From Cyprinodon diabolis (taxonomy: Eukaryota > Chordata > Actinopteri > Cyprinodontiformes > Cyprinodontidae): DNA of 64,000 nt. This document shows, in pieces, positions 23,398 through 37,225 of the stretch. Within the stretch, counting starts at the first letter, position 1; each line of letters begins with the position of its first letter. The stretch spans positions 496,001-560,000 of the forward strand of contig JARPUW010000025.1 of NCBI GenBank assembly GCA_030533445.1, in the 5' to 3' direction. Below the pieces are notes generated by a model that was given only the letters and a program-made list of their open reading frames with translations, searched no databases and was not told where the DNA came from. A program made the translations under genes and the position numbers.

Positions 23398-26300
23398 AAC
23401 TAACAATATAAAGTAGATTTGAGCAGATGTTTTTGGTTCCAAGCTTCAAAACAGAAGTTGAGGCCAAAACGTTCTTTTCACAGTGAGATAATGCCATTTT
23501 GGCCTTTGGAGTTGTAACAGACAAACCATTAATGATACAGCCATGATCTTTTCTGGCAATCATCTAGAGCTGAAAACGAACAATATAAAGTAGATTTGAG
23601 CAGATGTTTTTGGTTACAAGCTTCAAAACAGAAGGTTGAGGCCAAAACGCTCTTTTCACAGTGAGATAATGCCATTTTGGCCTCTGGAGTTGTAACAGAC
23701 AAACCATTAATGATACAGCCATGATCTTTTCTGGCAATCATCTAGAGCTGAAAACTAACAATATAAAGTAGATTTGAGCAGATGTTTTTGGTTCCAAGCT
23801 TCAAAACAGAAGTTGAGGCCAAAACGCTCTTTTCACAGTGAGATAATGCCATTTTGGCCTCTGGAGTTGTAACAGACAAACCATTAATGATACAGCCATG
23901 ATCTTTTCTGGCAATCATCTAGAGCTGAAAACTAACAATATAAAGTAGATTTGAGCAGATGTTTTTGGTTACAAGCTTCAAAACAGAAGGTTGAGGCCAA
24001 AACGTTCTTTTCACAGTGAGATAATGCCATTTTGGCCTTTGGAGTTGTAACAGACAAACCATTAATGATACAGCCATGATCTTTTCTGGCAATCATCTAG
24101 AGCTGAAAACTAACAATATAAAGTAGATTTGAGCAGATGTTTATGGTTCCAAGCTTCAAAACAGAAGTTGAGGCCAAAACGCTCATTTCACAGTGAGATA
24201 ATGCCATTTTGGCCTCTGGAGTTGTAACAGACAAACCATTAATGATACAGCCATGATCTTTTCTGGCAATCATCTAGAGCTGAAAACTAACAATATAAAG
24301 TAGATTTGAGCAGATGTTTATGGTTCCAAGCTTCAAAACAGAAGTTGAGGCCAAAACGCTCATTTCACAGTGAGATAATGCCATTTTGGCCTCTGGAGTT
24401 GTAACAGACAAACCATTAATGATACAGCCATTATCTTTTCTGGCAATCATCTAGTGCTGAAAACTAACAATATAAAGTAGATTTGAGCAGATGTTTTTGG
24501 TTCCAAGCTTCAAAACAGAAGTTGAGGCCAAAACGCTCTTTTCACAGTGAGATAATGCCATTTTGGCCTTTGGAGTTGTAACAGACAAACCATTAATGAT
24601 ACAGCCATGATCTTTTCTGGCAATCATCTAGAGCTGAAAACGAACAATATAAAGTAGATTTGAGCAGATGTTTTTGGTTACAAGCTTCAAAACAGAAGGT
24701 TGAGGCCAAAACGCTCTTTTCACAGTGAGATAATGCCATTTTGGCCTCTGGAGTTGTAACAGACAAACCATTAATGATACAGCCATGATCTTTTCTGGCA
24801 ATCATCTAGAGCTGAAAACTAACAATATAAACTAGATTTGAGCAGATGTTTTTGGTTCCAAGCTTCAAAACAGAAGTTGAGGCCAAAACGCTCTTTTCAC
24901 AGTGAGATAATGCCATTTTGGCCTCTGGAGTTGTAACAGACAAACAATTAATGATACAGCCATGATCTTTTCTGGCAATCATCTAGAGCTGAAAACTAAC
25001 AATATAAAGTAGATTTGAGCAGAAGTTTTTGGTTCCAAGCTTCAAAACAGAAGTTGAGGCCAAAACGCTCTTTTCACAGTGAGATAATGCCATTTTGGCC
25101 TCTGGAGTTGTAACAGACAAACCATTAATGATACAGCCATGATCTTTTCTGGCAATCATCTAGAGCTGAAAACGAACAATAAAAAGTAGATTTGAGCAGA
25201 TGTTTTTGGTTACAAGCTTCAAAACAGAAGGTTGAGGCCAAAACGCTCTTTTCACAGTGAGATAATGCCATTTTGGCCTCTGGAGTTGTAACAGACAAAC
25301 CATTAATGATACAGCCATGATCTTTTCTGGCAATCATCTAGAGCTGAAAACTAACAATATAAAGTAGATTTGAGCAGATGTTTTTGGTTACAAGCTTCAA
25401 AACAGAAGGTTGAGGCCAAAACGCTCTTTTCACAGTGAGATAATGCCATTTTGGCCTCTGGAGTTGTAACAGACAGACCATTAATGATACAGCCATGATC
25501 TTTTCTGGCAATCATCTAGAGCTGAAAACTAACAATATAAAATAGATTTGAGCAGATGTTTTTGGTTCCAAGCTTCGAAACAGAAGTTGAGGCCAAAACG
25601 CTCTTTTCACAGTGAGATAATGCCATTTTGGCCTCTGGAGTTGTAACAGACAAACCATTAATGATACAGCCATGATCTTTTCTGGCAATCATCTAGAGCT
25701 GAAAACTAACAATATAAAGTAGATTTGAGCAGATGTTTTTGGTTACAAGCTTCAAAACAGAAGTTGAGGCCAAAACGCTCATTTCACAGTGAGATAATGC
25801 CATTTTGGCCTCTGGAGTTGTAACAGACAAACCATTAATGATACAGCCATGATCTTTTCTGGCAATCATCTAGAGCTGAAAACTAACAATATAAAGTAGA
25901 TTTGAGCAGATGTTTTTGGTTACAAGCTTCAAAACAGAAGTTGAGGCCAAAACGCTCTTTTCACAGTGAGATAATGCCATTTTGGCCTCTGGAGTTGTAA
26001 CAGACAAACCATTAATGATACAGCCATGATCTTTTCTGGCAATCATCTAGAGCTGAAAACTAACAATATAAAGTAGATTTGAGCAGATGTTTTTGGTTAC
26101 AAGCTTCAAAACAGAAGGTTGAGGCCAAAACGCTCTTTTCACAGTGAGATAATGCCATTTTGGCCTCTGGAGTTGTAACAGACAAACCATTAATGATACA
26201 GCCATGATCTTTTCTGGCAATCATCTAGAGCTGAAAACTAACAATATAAAGTAGATTTGAGCAGATGTTTTTGGTTCCAAGCTTCAAAACAGAAGTTGAG

Positions 26301-27121
26301 GCCAAAACGCTCTTTTCACAGTGAGATAATGCCATTTTGGCCTCTGGAGTTGTAACAGACAAACCATTAATGATACAGCCATGATCTTTTCTGGCAATCA
26401 TCTAGTGCTGAAAACTAACAATATAAAGTAGATTTGAGCAGATGTTTTTGGTTCCAAGCTTCAAAACAGAAGTTGAGGCCAAAACGTTCTTTTCACAGTG
26501 AGATAATGCCATTTTGGCCTTTGGAGTTGTAACAGACAAACCATTAATGATACAGCCATGATCTTTTCTGGCAATCATCTAGAGCTGAAAACGAACAATA
26601 TAAAGTAGATTTGAGCAGATGTTTTTGGTTCCAAGCTTCAAAACAGAAGTTGAGGCCAAAACGCTCTTTTCACAGTGAGATAATGCCATTTTGGCCTCTG
26701 AAGTTGTAACAGACAAACCATTAATGATACAGCCATGATCTTTTCTGGCAATCATCTAGAGCTGAAAACTAACAATATAAAGTAGATTTGAGCAGATGTT
26801 TTTGGTTACAAGCTTCAAAACAGAAGGTTGAGGCCAAAACGCTCTTTTCACAGTGAGATAATGCCATTTTGGCCTCTGGAGTTGTAACAGACAAACCATT
26901 AATGATACAGCCATGATCTTTTCTGGCAATCATCTAGAGCTGAAAACTAACAATATAAAGTAGATTTGAGCAGATGTTTTTGGTTCCAAGCTTCAAAACA
27001 GAAGTTGAGGCCAAAACGCTCTTTTCACAGTGAGATAATGCCATTTTGGCCTCTGGAGTTGTAACAGACAAACCATTAATGATACAGCCATGATCTTTTC
27101 TGGCAATCATCTAGTGCTGAA
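23398..27121 (+). repeat. 21-monomer Q-anchored unit (3724 bp)
   Basis: Order: Q, gK, B, Kq, C, C(G148T)x, J, gK, B(G16C,C130A), B(T31A), gK(T12A), K(A127G), R(G16A), D, E, K, Bx, Q, gB(G112A), K, Bx. The last five monomers resemble the five-monomer end of the 24-monomer unit but lack its E. The following Q at 27122 restarts the series. Confidence 0.85.
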
Positions 27122-27653
27122 AACTAACAATATAAAGTAGATTTGAGCAGATGTTTTTGGTTCCAAGCTTCAAAACAGAAGTTGAGGCCAAAACGTTCTT
27201 TTCACAGTGAGATAATGCCATTTTGGCCTTTGGAGTTGTAACAGACAAACCATTAATGATACAGCCATGATCTTTTCTGGCAATCATCTAGAGCTGAAAA
27301 CGAACAATATAAAGTAGATTTGAGCAGATGTTTTTGGTTACAAGCTTCAAAACAGAAGGTTGAGGCCAAAACGCTCTTTTCACAGTGAGATAATGCCATT
27401 TTGGCCTCTGGAGTTGTAACAGACAAACCATTAATGATACAGCCATGATCTTTTCTGGCAATCATCTAGAGCTGAAAACTAACAATATAAAGTAGATTTG
27501 AGCAGATGTTTTTGGTTCCAAGCTTCAAAACAGAAGTTGAGGCCAAAACGCTCTTTTCACAGTGAGATAATGCCATTTTGGCCTCTGGAGTTGTAACAGA
27601 CAAACCATTAATGATACAGCCATGATCTTTTCTGGCAATCATCTAGAGCTGAA
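27122..27653 (+). repeat. Q-gK-B link segment
   Basis: Three monomers, Q, gK and B, lead into the 13-monomer units. They equal the first three monomers of the 24- and 21-monomer units (17368 and 23398). Confidence 0.85.
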
Positions 27654-29958
27654 AACTAACAATATAAAGTAGATTTGAGCAGATGTTTTTGGTTACAAGC
27701 TTCAAAACAGAAGGTTGAGGCCAAAACGTTCTTTTCACAGTGAGATAATGCCATTTTGGCCTTTGGAGTTGTAACAGACAAACCATTAATGATACAGCCA
27801 TGATCTTTTCTGGCAATCATCTAGAGCTGAAAACTAACAATATAAAGTAGATTTGAGCAGATGTTTATGGTTCCAAGCTTCAAAACAGAAGTTGAGGCCA
27901 AAACGCTCATTTCACAGTGAGATAATGCCATTTTGGCCTCTGGAGTTGTAACAGACAAACCATTAATGATACAGCCATGATCTTTTCTGGCAATCATCTA
28001 GAGCTGAAAACTAACAATATAAAGTAGATTTGAGCAGATGTTTATGGTTCCAAGCTTCAAAACAGAAGTTGAGGCCAAAACGCTCATTTCACAGTGAGAT
28101 AATGCCATTTTGGCCTCTGGAGTTGTAACAGACAAACCATTAATGATACAGCCATTATCTTTTCTGGCAATCATCTAGTGCTGAAAACTAACAATATAAA
28201 GTAGATTTGAGCAGATGTTTTTGGTTCCAAGCTTCAAAACAGAAGTTGAGGCCAAAACGCTCTTTTCACAGTGAGATAATGCCATTTTGGCCTTTGGAGT
28301 TGTAACAGACAAACCATTAATGATACAGCCATGATCTTTTCTGGCAATCATCTAGAGCTGAAAACGAACAATATAAAGTAGATTTGAGCAGATGTTTTTG
28401 GTTACAAGCTTCAAAACAGAAGGTTGAGGCCAAAACGCTCTTTTCACAGTGAGATAATGCCATTTTGGCCTCTGGAGTTGTAACAGACAAACCATTAATG
28501 ATACAGCCATGATCTTTTCTGGCAATCATCTAGAGCTGAAAACTAACAATATAAACTAGATTTGAGCAGATGTTTTTGGTTCCAAGCTTCAAAACAGAAG
28601 TTGAGGCCAAAACGCTCTTTTCACAGTGAGATAATGCCATTTTGGCCTCTGGAGTTGTAACAGACAAACCATTAATGATACAGCCATGATCTTTTCTGGC
28701 AATCATCTAGAGCTGAAAACTAACAATATAAAGTAGATTTGAGCAGAAGTTTTTGGTTCCAAGCTTCAAAACAGAAGTTGAGGCCAAAACGCTCTTTTCA
28801 CAGTGAGATAATGCCATTTTGGCCTCTGGAGTTGTAACAGACAAACCATTAATGATACAGCCATGATCTTTTCTGGCAATCATCTAGAGCTGAAAACGAA
28901 CAATAAAAAGTAGATTTGAGCAGATGTTTTTGGTTACAAGCTTCAAAACAGAAGGTTGAGGCCAAAACGCTCTTTTCACAGTGAGATAATGCCATTTTGG
29001 CCTCTGGAGTTGTAACAGACAAACCATTAATGATACAGCCATGATCTTTTCTGGCAATCATCTAGAGCTGAAAACTAACAATATAAAGTAGATTTGAGCA
29101 GATGTTTTTGGTTACAAGCTTCAAAACAGAAGGTTGAGGCCAAAACGCTCTTTTCACAGTGAGATAATGCCATTTTGGCCTCTGGAGTTGTAACAGACAG
29201 ACCATTAATGATACAGCCATGATCTTTTCTGGCAATCATCTAGAGCTGAAAACTAACAATATAAAGTAGATTTGAGCAGATGTTTTTGGTTCCAAGCTTC
29301 GAAACAGAAGTTGAGGCCAAAACGCTCTTTTCACAGTGAGATAATGCCATTTTGGCCTCTGGAGTTGTAACAGACAAACCATTAATGATACAGCCATGAT
29401 CTTTTCTGGCAATCATCTAGAGCTGAAAACTAACAATATAAAGTAGATTTGAGCAGATGTTTTTGGTTACAAGCTTCAAAACAGAAGTTGAGGCCAAAAC
29501 GCTCATTTCACAGTGAGATAATGCCATTTTGGCCTCTGGAGTTGTAACAGACAAACCATTAATGATACAGCCATGATCTTTTCTGGCAATCATCTAGAGC
29601 TGAAAACTAACAATATAAAGTAGATTTGAGCAGATGTTTTTGGTTACAAGCTTCAAAACAGAAGTTGAGGCCAAAACGCTCTTTTCACAGTGAGATAATG
29701 CCATTTTGGCCTCTGGAGTTGTAACAGACAAACCATTAATGATACAGCCATGATCTTTTCTGGCAATCATCTAGAGCTGAAAACTAACAATATAAAGTAG
29801 ATTTGAGCAGATGTTTTTGGTTCCAAGCTTCAAAACAGAAGTTGAGGCCAAAACGCTCTTTTCACAGTGAGATAATGCCATTTTGGCCTCTGGAGTTGTA
29901 ACAGACAAACCATTAATGATACAGCCATGATCTTTTCTGGCAATCATCTAGAGCTGAA
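27654..29958 (+). repeat. 13-monomer unit, copy 1 (2305 bp)
   Basis: Order: Kq, C, C(G148T)x, J, gK, B(G16C), B(T31A), gK(T12A), K(A127G), R, D, E, B. The G16C monomer (28541) keeps C130, unlike its relatives at 18788, 24817 and 30846, which carry C130A. Confidence 0.87.
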
Positions 29959-32263
29959 AACTAACAATATAAAGTAGATTTGAGCAGATGTTTTTGGTTA
30001 CAAGCTTCAAAACAGAAGGTTGAGGCCAAAACGTTCTTTTCACAGTGAGATAATGCCATTTTGGCCTTTGGAGTTGTAACAGACAAACCATTAATGATAC
30101 AGCCATGATCTTTTCTGGCAATCATCTAGAGCTGAAATCTAACAATATAAAGTAGATTTGAGCAGATGTTTATGGTTCCAAGCTTCAAAACAGAAGTTGA
30201 GGCCAAAACGCTCATTTCACAGTGAGATAATGCCATTTTGGCCTCTGGAGTTGTAACAGACAAACCATTAATGATACAGCCATGATCTTTTCTGGCAATC
30301 ATCTAGAGCTGAAAACTAACAATATAAAGTAGATTTGAGCAGATGTTTATGGTTCCAAGCTTCAAAACAGAAGTTGAGGCCAAAACGCTCATTTCACAGT
30401 GAGATAATGCCATTTTGGCCTCTGGAGTTGTAACAGACAAACCATTAATGATACAGCCATTATCTTTTCTGGCAATCATCTAGTGCTGAAAACTAACAAT
30501 ATAAAGTAGATTTGAGCAGATGTTTTTGGTTCCAAGCTTCAAAACAGAAGTTGAGGCCAAAACGCTCTTTTCACAGTGAGATAATGCCATTTTGGCCTTT
30601 GGAGTTGTAACAGACAAACCATTAATGATACAGCCATGATCTTTTCTGGCAATCATCTAGAGCTGAAAACGAACAATATAAAGTAGATTTGAGCAGATGT
30701 TTTTGGTTACAAGCTTCAAAACAGAAGGTTGAGGCCAAAACGCTCTTTTCACAGTGAGATAATGCCATTTTGGCCTCTGGAGTTGTAACAGACAAACCAT
30801 TAATGATACAGCCATGATCTTTTCTGGCAATCATCTAGAGCTGAAAACTAACAATATAAACTAGATTTGAGCAGATGTTTTTGGTTCCAAGCTTCAAAAC
30901 AGAAGTTGAGGCCAAAACGCTCTTTTCACAGTGAGATAATGCCATTTTGGCCTCTGGAGTTGTAACAGACAAACAATTAATGATACAGCCATGATCTTTT
31001 CTGGCAATCATCTAGAGCTGAAAACTAACAATATAAAGTAGATTTGAGCAGAAGTTTTTGGTTCCAAGCTTCAAAACAGAAGTTGAGGCCAAAACGCTCT
31101 TTTCACAGTGAGATAATGCCATTTTGGCCTCTGGAGTTGTAACAGACAAACCATTAATGATACAGCCATGATCTTTTCTGGCAATCATCTAGAGCTGAAA
31201 ACGAACAATAAAAAGTAGATTTGAGCAGATGTTTTTGGTTACAAGCTTCAAAACAGAAGGTTGAGGCCAAAACGCTCTTTTCACAGTGAGATAATGCCAT
31301 TTTGGCCTCTGGAGTTGTAACAGACAAACCATTAATGATACAGCCATGATCTTTTCTGGCAATCATCTAGAGCTGAAAACTAACAATATAAAGTAGATTT
31401 GAGCAGATGTTTTTGGTTACAAGCTTCAAAACAGAAGGTTGAGGCCAAAACGCTCTTTTCACAGTGAGATAATGCCATTTTGGCCTCTGGAGTTGTAACA
31501 GACAGACCATTAATGATACAGCCATGATCTTTTCTGGCAATCATCTAGAGCTGAAAACTAACAATATAAAGTAGATTTGAGCAGATGTTTTTGGTTCCAA
31601 GCTTCGAAACAGAAGTTGAGGCCAAAACGCTCTTTTCACAGTGAGATAATGCCATTTTGGCCTCTGGAGTTGTAACAGACAAACCATTAATGATACAGCC
31701 ATGATCTTTTCTGGCAATCATCTAGAGCTGAAAACTAACAATATAAAGTAGATTTGAGCAGATGTTTTTGGTTACAAGCTTCAAAACAGAAGTTGAGGCC
31801 AAAACGCTCATTTCACAGTGAGATAATGCCATTTTGGCCTCTGGAGTTGTAACAGACAAACCATTAATGATACAGCCATGATCTTTTCTGGCAATCATCT
31901 AGAGCTGAAAACTAACAATATAAAGTCGATTTGAGCAGATGTTTTTGGTTACAAGCTTCAAAACAGAAGTTGAGGCCAAAACGCTCTTTTCACAGTGAGA
32001 TAATGCCATTTTGGCCTCTGGAGTTGTAACAGACAAACCATTAATGATACAGCCATGATCTTTTCTGGCAATCATCTAGAGCTGAAAACTAACAATATAA
32101 AGTAGATTTGAGCAGATGTTTTTGGTTACAAGCTTCAAAACAGAAGTTGAGGCCAAAACGCTCTTTTCACAGTGAGATAATGCCATTTTGGCCTCTGGAG
32201 TTGTAACAGACAAACCATTAATGATACAGCCATAATCTTTTCTGGCAATCATCTAGAGCTGAA
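29959..32263 (+). repeat. 13-monomer unit, copy 2 (2305 bp)
   Basis: The order matches the previous unit through D and E, but the last monomer (32087-32263) is E with G148A instead of B, leading into S1. Private changes are A2T in the first C (30137, gaaaTctaac) and A18C in the E at 31910, which creates a CpG. Confidence 0.86.
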
Positions 32264-35200
32264 AACTAACAATATAAAGTAGATATGAGCAGATGTTTTT
32301 GCTTCCAAGCTTCAAATCAGAGGTTGAGGCCAAAACGCTCATTTCACAGTGAGATAATGCCATTTTGGCCTCTGGAGTTGTAAGAGACAAACCATTAATG
32401 ATACAGCCATGATCTTTTCTGGCAATCATCTAGAGCTGAAAACTAACAATATAAAGTAGATTTGAGCAGATGTTTTTGGTTCCAAGCTTCAAAACAGAAG
32501 TTGAGGCCAAAACGCTCTTTTCACAGTGAGATAATGCCATTTTGGCCTCTGGAGTTGTAACAGACAAACCATTAATGATACAGCCATGATCTTTTCTGGC
32601 AATCATCTAGAGCTGAAAACTAACAATATAAAGTAGATTTGAGCAGATGTTTTTGGTTACAAGCTTCAAAACAGAAGGTTGAGGCCAAAACGCTCTTTTC
32701 ACAGTGAGATAATGCCATTTTGGCCTCTGGAGTTGTAACAGACAAACCATTAATGATACAGCCATGATCTTTTCTGGTAATCATCTAGAGCTGAAAACTA
32801 ACAATATAAAGTAGATTTGAGCAGATGTTTATGGTTCCAAGCTTCAAAACAGAAGTTGAGGCCAAAACGCTCATTTCACAGTGAGATAATGCCATTTTGG
32901 CCTCTGGAGTTGTAACAGACAAACCATTAATGATACAGCCATGATCTTTTCTGGCAATCATCTAGAGCTGAAAACTAACAATATAAAGTATATTTGAGCA
33001 GATGTTTATGGTTCCAAGCTTCAAAACAGAAGTTGAGGCCAAAACGCTCATTTCACAGTGAGATAATGCCATTTTGGCCTCTGGAGTTGTAACAGACAAA
33101 CCATTAATGATACAGCCATGATCTTTTCTGGCAATCATCTAGTGCTGAAAACTAACAATATAAAGTAGATTTGAGCAGATGTTTTTGGTTCCAAGCTTCA
33201 AAACAGAAGGTGAGGCCAAAACGCTCTTTTCACAGTGAGATAATGCCATTTTGGCCTCTGGAGTTGTAACAGACAAACCATTAATGATACAGCCATGATC
33301 TTTTCTGGCAATAATCTAGTGCTGAAAACTAACAATATAAAGTAGATTTGAGCAGATGTTTTTGGTTCCAAGCTTCAAAACAGAAGGTGAGGCCAAAACG
33401 CTCTTTTCACAGTGAGATAATGCCATTTTGGCCTCTGGAGTTGTAACAGACAAACCATTAATGATACAGCCATGATCTTTTCTGGCAATCATCTAGTGCT
33501 GAAAACTAACAATATAAAGTAGATTTGAGCAGATGTTTTTGGTTCCAAGCTTCAAAACAGAAGGTGAGGCCAAAACGCTCTTTTCACAGTGAGATAATGC
33601 CATCTTGGCCTCTGGAGTTGTAACAGACAAACCATTAATGATACAGCCATGATCTTTTCTGGCAATCATCTAGAGCTGAAAACTAACAATATAAAGTAGA
33701 TTTGAGCAGATGTTTTTGGTTCCAAGCTTCAAAACAGAAGTTGAGGCCAAAACGCTCTTTTCACAGTGAGATAATGCCATTTTGGCCTCTGGAGTTGTAA
33801 CAGACAAACCATTAATGATACAGCCATGATCTTTTCTGGCAATCATCTAGAGCTGAAAACTAACAATATAAAGTAGATTTGAGCAGATGTTTATGGTTCC
33901 AAGCTTCAAAACAGAAGTTGAGGCCAAAACGCTCATTTCACAGTGAGATAATGCCATTTTGGCCTCTGGAGTTGTAACAGACAAACCATTAATGATACAG
34001 CCATGATCTTTTCTGGCAATCATCTAGTGCTGAAAACTAACAATATAAAGTAGATTTGAGCAGATGTTTTTGGTTCCAAGCTTCAAAACAGAAGTTGAGG
34101 CCAAAACGTTCTTTTCACAGTGAGATAATGCCATTTTGGCCTTTGGAGTTGTAACAGACAAACCATTAATGATACAGCCATGATCTTTTCTGGCAATCAT
34201 CTAGAGCTGAAAACGAACAATATAAAGTAGATTTGAGCAGATGTTTTTGGTTACAAGCTTCAAAACAGAAGGTTGAGGCCAAAACGCTCTTTTCACAGTG
34301 AGATAATGCCATTTTGGCCTCTGGAGTTGTAACAGACAAACCATTAATGATACAGCCATGATCTTTTCTGGCAATCATCTAGAGCTGAAAACTAACAATA
34401 TAAAGTAGATTTGAGCAGATGTTTTTGGTTCCAAGCTTCAAAACAGAAGTTGAGGCCAAAACGCTCTTTTCACAGTGAGATAATGCCATTTTGGCCTCTG
34501 GAGTTGTAACAGACAAACCATTAATGATACAGCCATGATCTTTTCTGGCAATCATCTAGAGCTGAAAACTAACAATATAAAGTAGATTTGAGCAGATGTT
34601 TTTGGTTCCAAGCTTCAAAACAGAAGTTGAGGCCAAAACGCTCTTTTCACAGTGAGATAATGCCATTTTGGCCTCTGGAGTTGTAACAGACAAACCATTA
34701 ATGATACAGCCATGATCTTTTCTGGCAATCATCTAGAGCTGAAAACTAACAATATAAAGTAGATATGAGCAGATGTTTTTGCTTCCAAGCTTCAAATCAG
34801 AGGTTGAGGCCAAAACGCTCATTTCACAGTGAGATAATGCCATTTTGGCCTCTGGAGTTGTAACAGACAAACCATTAATGATACAGCCATGATCTTTTCT
34901 GGCAATCATCTAGAGCTGAAAACTAACAATATAAAGTAGATTTGAGCAGATGTTTTTGGTTCCAAGCTTCAAAAAAGAAGTTGAGGCCAAAACGCTCTTT
35001 TCACAGTGAGATAATGCCATTTTGGCCTCTGGAGTTGTAACAGACAAACCATTAATGATACAGCCATGATCTTTTCTGGCAATCATCTAGAGCTGAAAAC
35101 TAACAATATAAAGTAGATTTGAGCAGATCTTTTTTGTTACAAGCTTCAAAACAGAAGGTTGAGGCCAAAACGCTCTTTTCACAGTGAGATAATGCCATTT

Positions 35201-36338
35201 TGGCCTCTGGAGTTGTAACAGACAAACCATTAATGATACAGCCATGATCTTTTCTGGCAATCATCTAGAGCTGAAAACTAACAATATAAAGTAGATTTGA
35301 GCAGATCTTTTTTGTTACAAGCTTCAAAACAGAAGGTTGAGGCCAAAACGCTCTTTTCACAGTGAGATAATGCCATTTTGGCCTCTGGAGTTGTAACAGA
35401 CAAACCATTAATGATACAGCCATGATCTTTTCTGGCAATCATCTAGAGCTGAAAACTAACAATATAAAGTAGATTTGAGCAGATGTTTATGGTTCCAAGC
35501 TTCAAAACAGAAGTTGAGGCCAAAACGCTCATTTCACCCTGAGATAATGCCATTTTGGCCTCTGGAGTTGTAACAGACAAACCATTAATGATACAGCCAT
35601 GATCTTTTCTGGCAATCATCTAGAGCTGAAAACTAACAATATAAAGTAGATTTGAGCAGTTGTTTATGGTTCCAAGCTTCAAAACAGAAGTTGAGGCCAA
35701 AACGCTCATTTCACAGTGAGATAATGCCATTTTGGCCTCTGGAGTTGTAACAGACAAACCATTAATGATACAGCCATGATCTTTTCTGGCAATCATCTAG
35801 TGCTGAAAACTAACAATATAAAGTAGATTTGAGCAGATGTTTTTGGTTCCAAGCTTCAAAACAGAAGTTGAGGCCAAAACGCTCTTTTCACAGTGAGATA
35901 ATGCCATTTTGGCCTCTGGAGTTGTAACAGACAAACCATTAATGATACAGCCATGATCTTTTCTGGCAATCATCTAGAGCTGAAAACTAACAATATAAAG
36001 TAGATATGAGCAGATGTTTTTGCTTCCAAGCTTCAAATCAGAGGTTGAGGCCAAAACGCTCATTTCACAGTGAGATAATGCCATTTTGGCCTCTGGAGTT
36101 GTAACAGACAAACCATTAATGATACAGCCATGATCTTTTCTGGCAATCATCTAGAGCTGAAAACTAACAATATAAAGTAGATTTGAGCAGATGTTTTTGG
36201 TTCCAAGCTTCAAAAAAGAAGTTGAGGCCAAAACGCTCTTTTCACAGTGAGATAATGCCATTTTGGCCTCTGGAGTTGTAACAGACAAACCATTAATGAT
36301 ACAGCCATGATCTTTTCTGGCAATCATCTAGAGCTGAA
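32264..36338 (+). repeat. transition segment with S1, F-run and 7-monomer duplication
   Basis: Order: S1, B, K(C160T), C, C(G19T)x, F(C164A)x, Fx, F(T101C), B, Cx, Q, gK, B, B, S1', B(C55A), K(G32C,G38T) twice, C(A85C,G86C), C(A30T)x, B, S1', B(C55A). It mixes elements of the 8-monomer family (K with C160T, F run) and the Q family. The whole segment reappears at 51410-55663. Confidence 0.85.
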
Positions 36339-37225
36339 AACTAACAATATAAAGTAGATTTGAGCAGATCTTTTTTGTTACAAGCTTCAAAACAGAAGGT
36401 TGAGGCCAAAACGCTCTTTTCACAGTGAGATAATGCCATTTTGGCCTCTGGAGTTGTAACAGACAAACCATTAATGATACAGCCATGATCTTTTCTGGCA
36501 ATCATCTAGAGCTGAAAACTAACAATATAAAGTAGATTTGAGCAGATCTTTTTTGTTACAAGCTTCAAAACAGAAGGTTGAGGCCAAAACGCTCTTTTCA
36601 CAGTGAGATAATGCCATTTTGGCCTCTGGAGTTGTAACAGACAAACCATTAATGATACAGCCATGATCTTTTCTGGCAATCATCTAGAGCTGAAAACTAA
36701 CAATATAAAGTAGATTTGAGCAGATGTTTATGGTTCCAAGCTTCAAAACAGAAGTTGAGGCCAAAACGCTCATTTCACCCTGAGATAATGCCATTTTGGC
36801 CTCTGGAGTTGTAACAGACAAACCATTAATGATACAGCCATGATCTTTTCTGGCAATCATCTAGAGCTGAAAACTAACAATATAAAGTAGATTTGAGCAG
36901 TTGTTTATGGTTCCAAGCTTCAAAACAGAAGTTGAGGCCAAAACGCTCATTTCACAGTGAGATAATGCCATTTTGGCCTCTGGAGTTGTAACAGACAAAC
37001 CATTAATGATACAGCCATGATCTTTTCTGGCAATCATCTAGTGCTGAAAACTAACAATATAAAGTAGATTTGAGCAGATGTTTTTGGTTCCAAGCTTCAA
37101 AACAGAAGTTGAGGCCAAAACGCTCTTTTCACAGTGAGATAATGCCATTTTGGCCTCTGGAGTTGTAACAGACAAACCATTAATGATACAGCCATGATAT
37201 TTTCTGGCAATCATCTAGTGCTGAA
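34744..37225 (+). repeat. 7-monomer local tandem duplication (1241-bp period)
   Basis: Two adjacent runs start at 34744 and 35985: S1', B(C55A), two K(G32C,G38T), C(A85C,G86C), C(A30T)x, B. The G32C+G38T change gives agatctttttt and creates a BglII site. The last B of the second run (37049-37225) differs by C151A and A171T, so the repeat ends inside or just before it. Confidence 0.88.
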
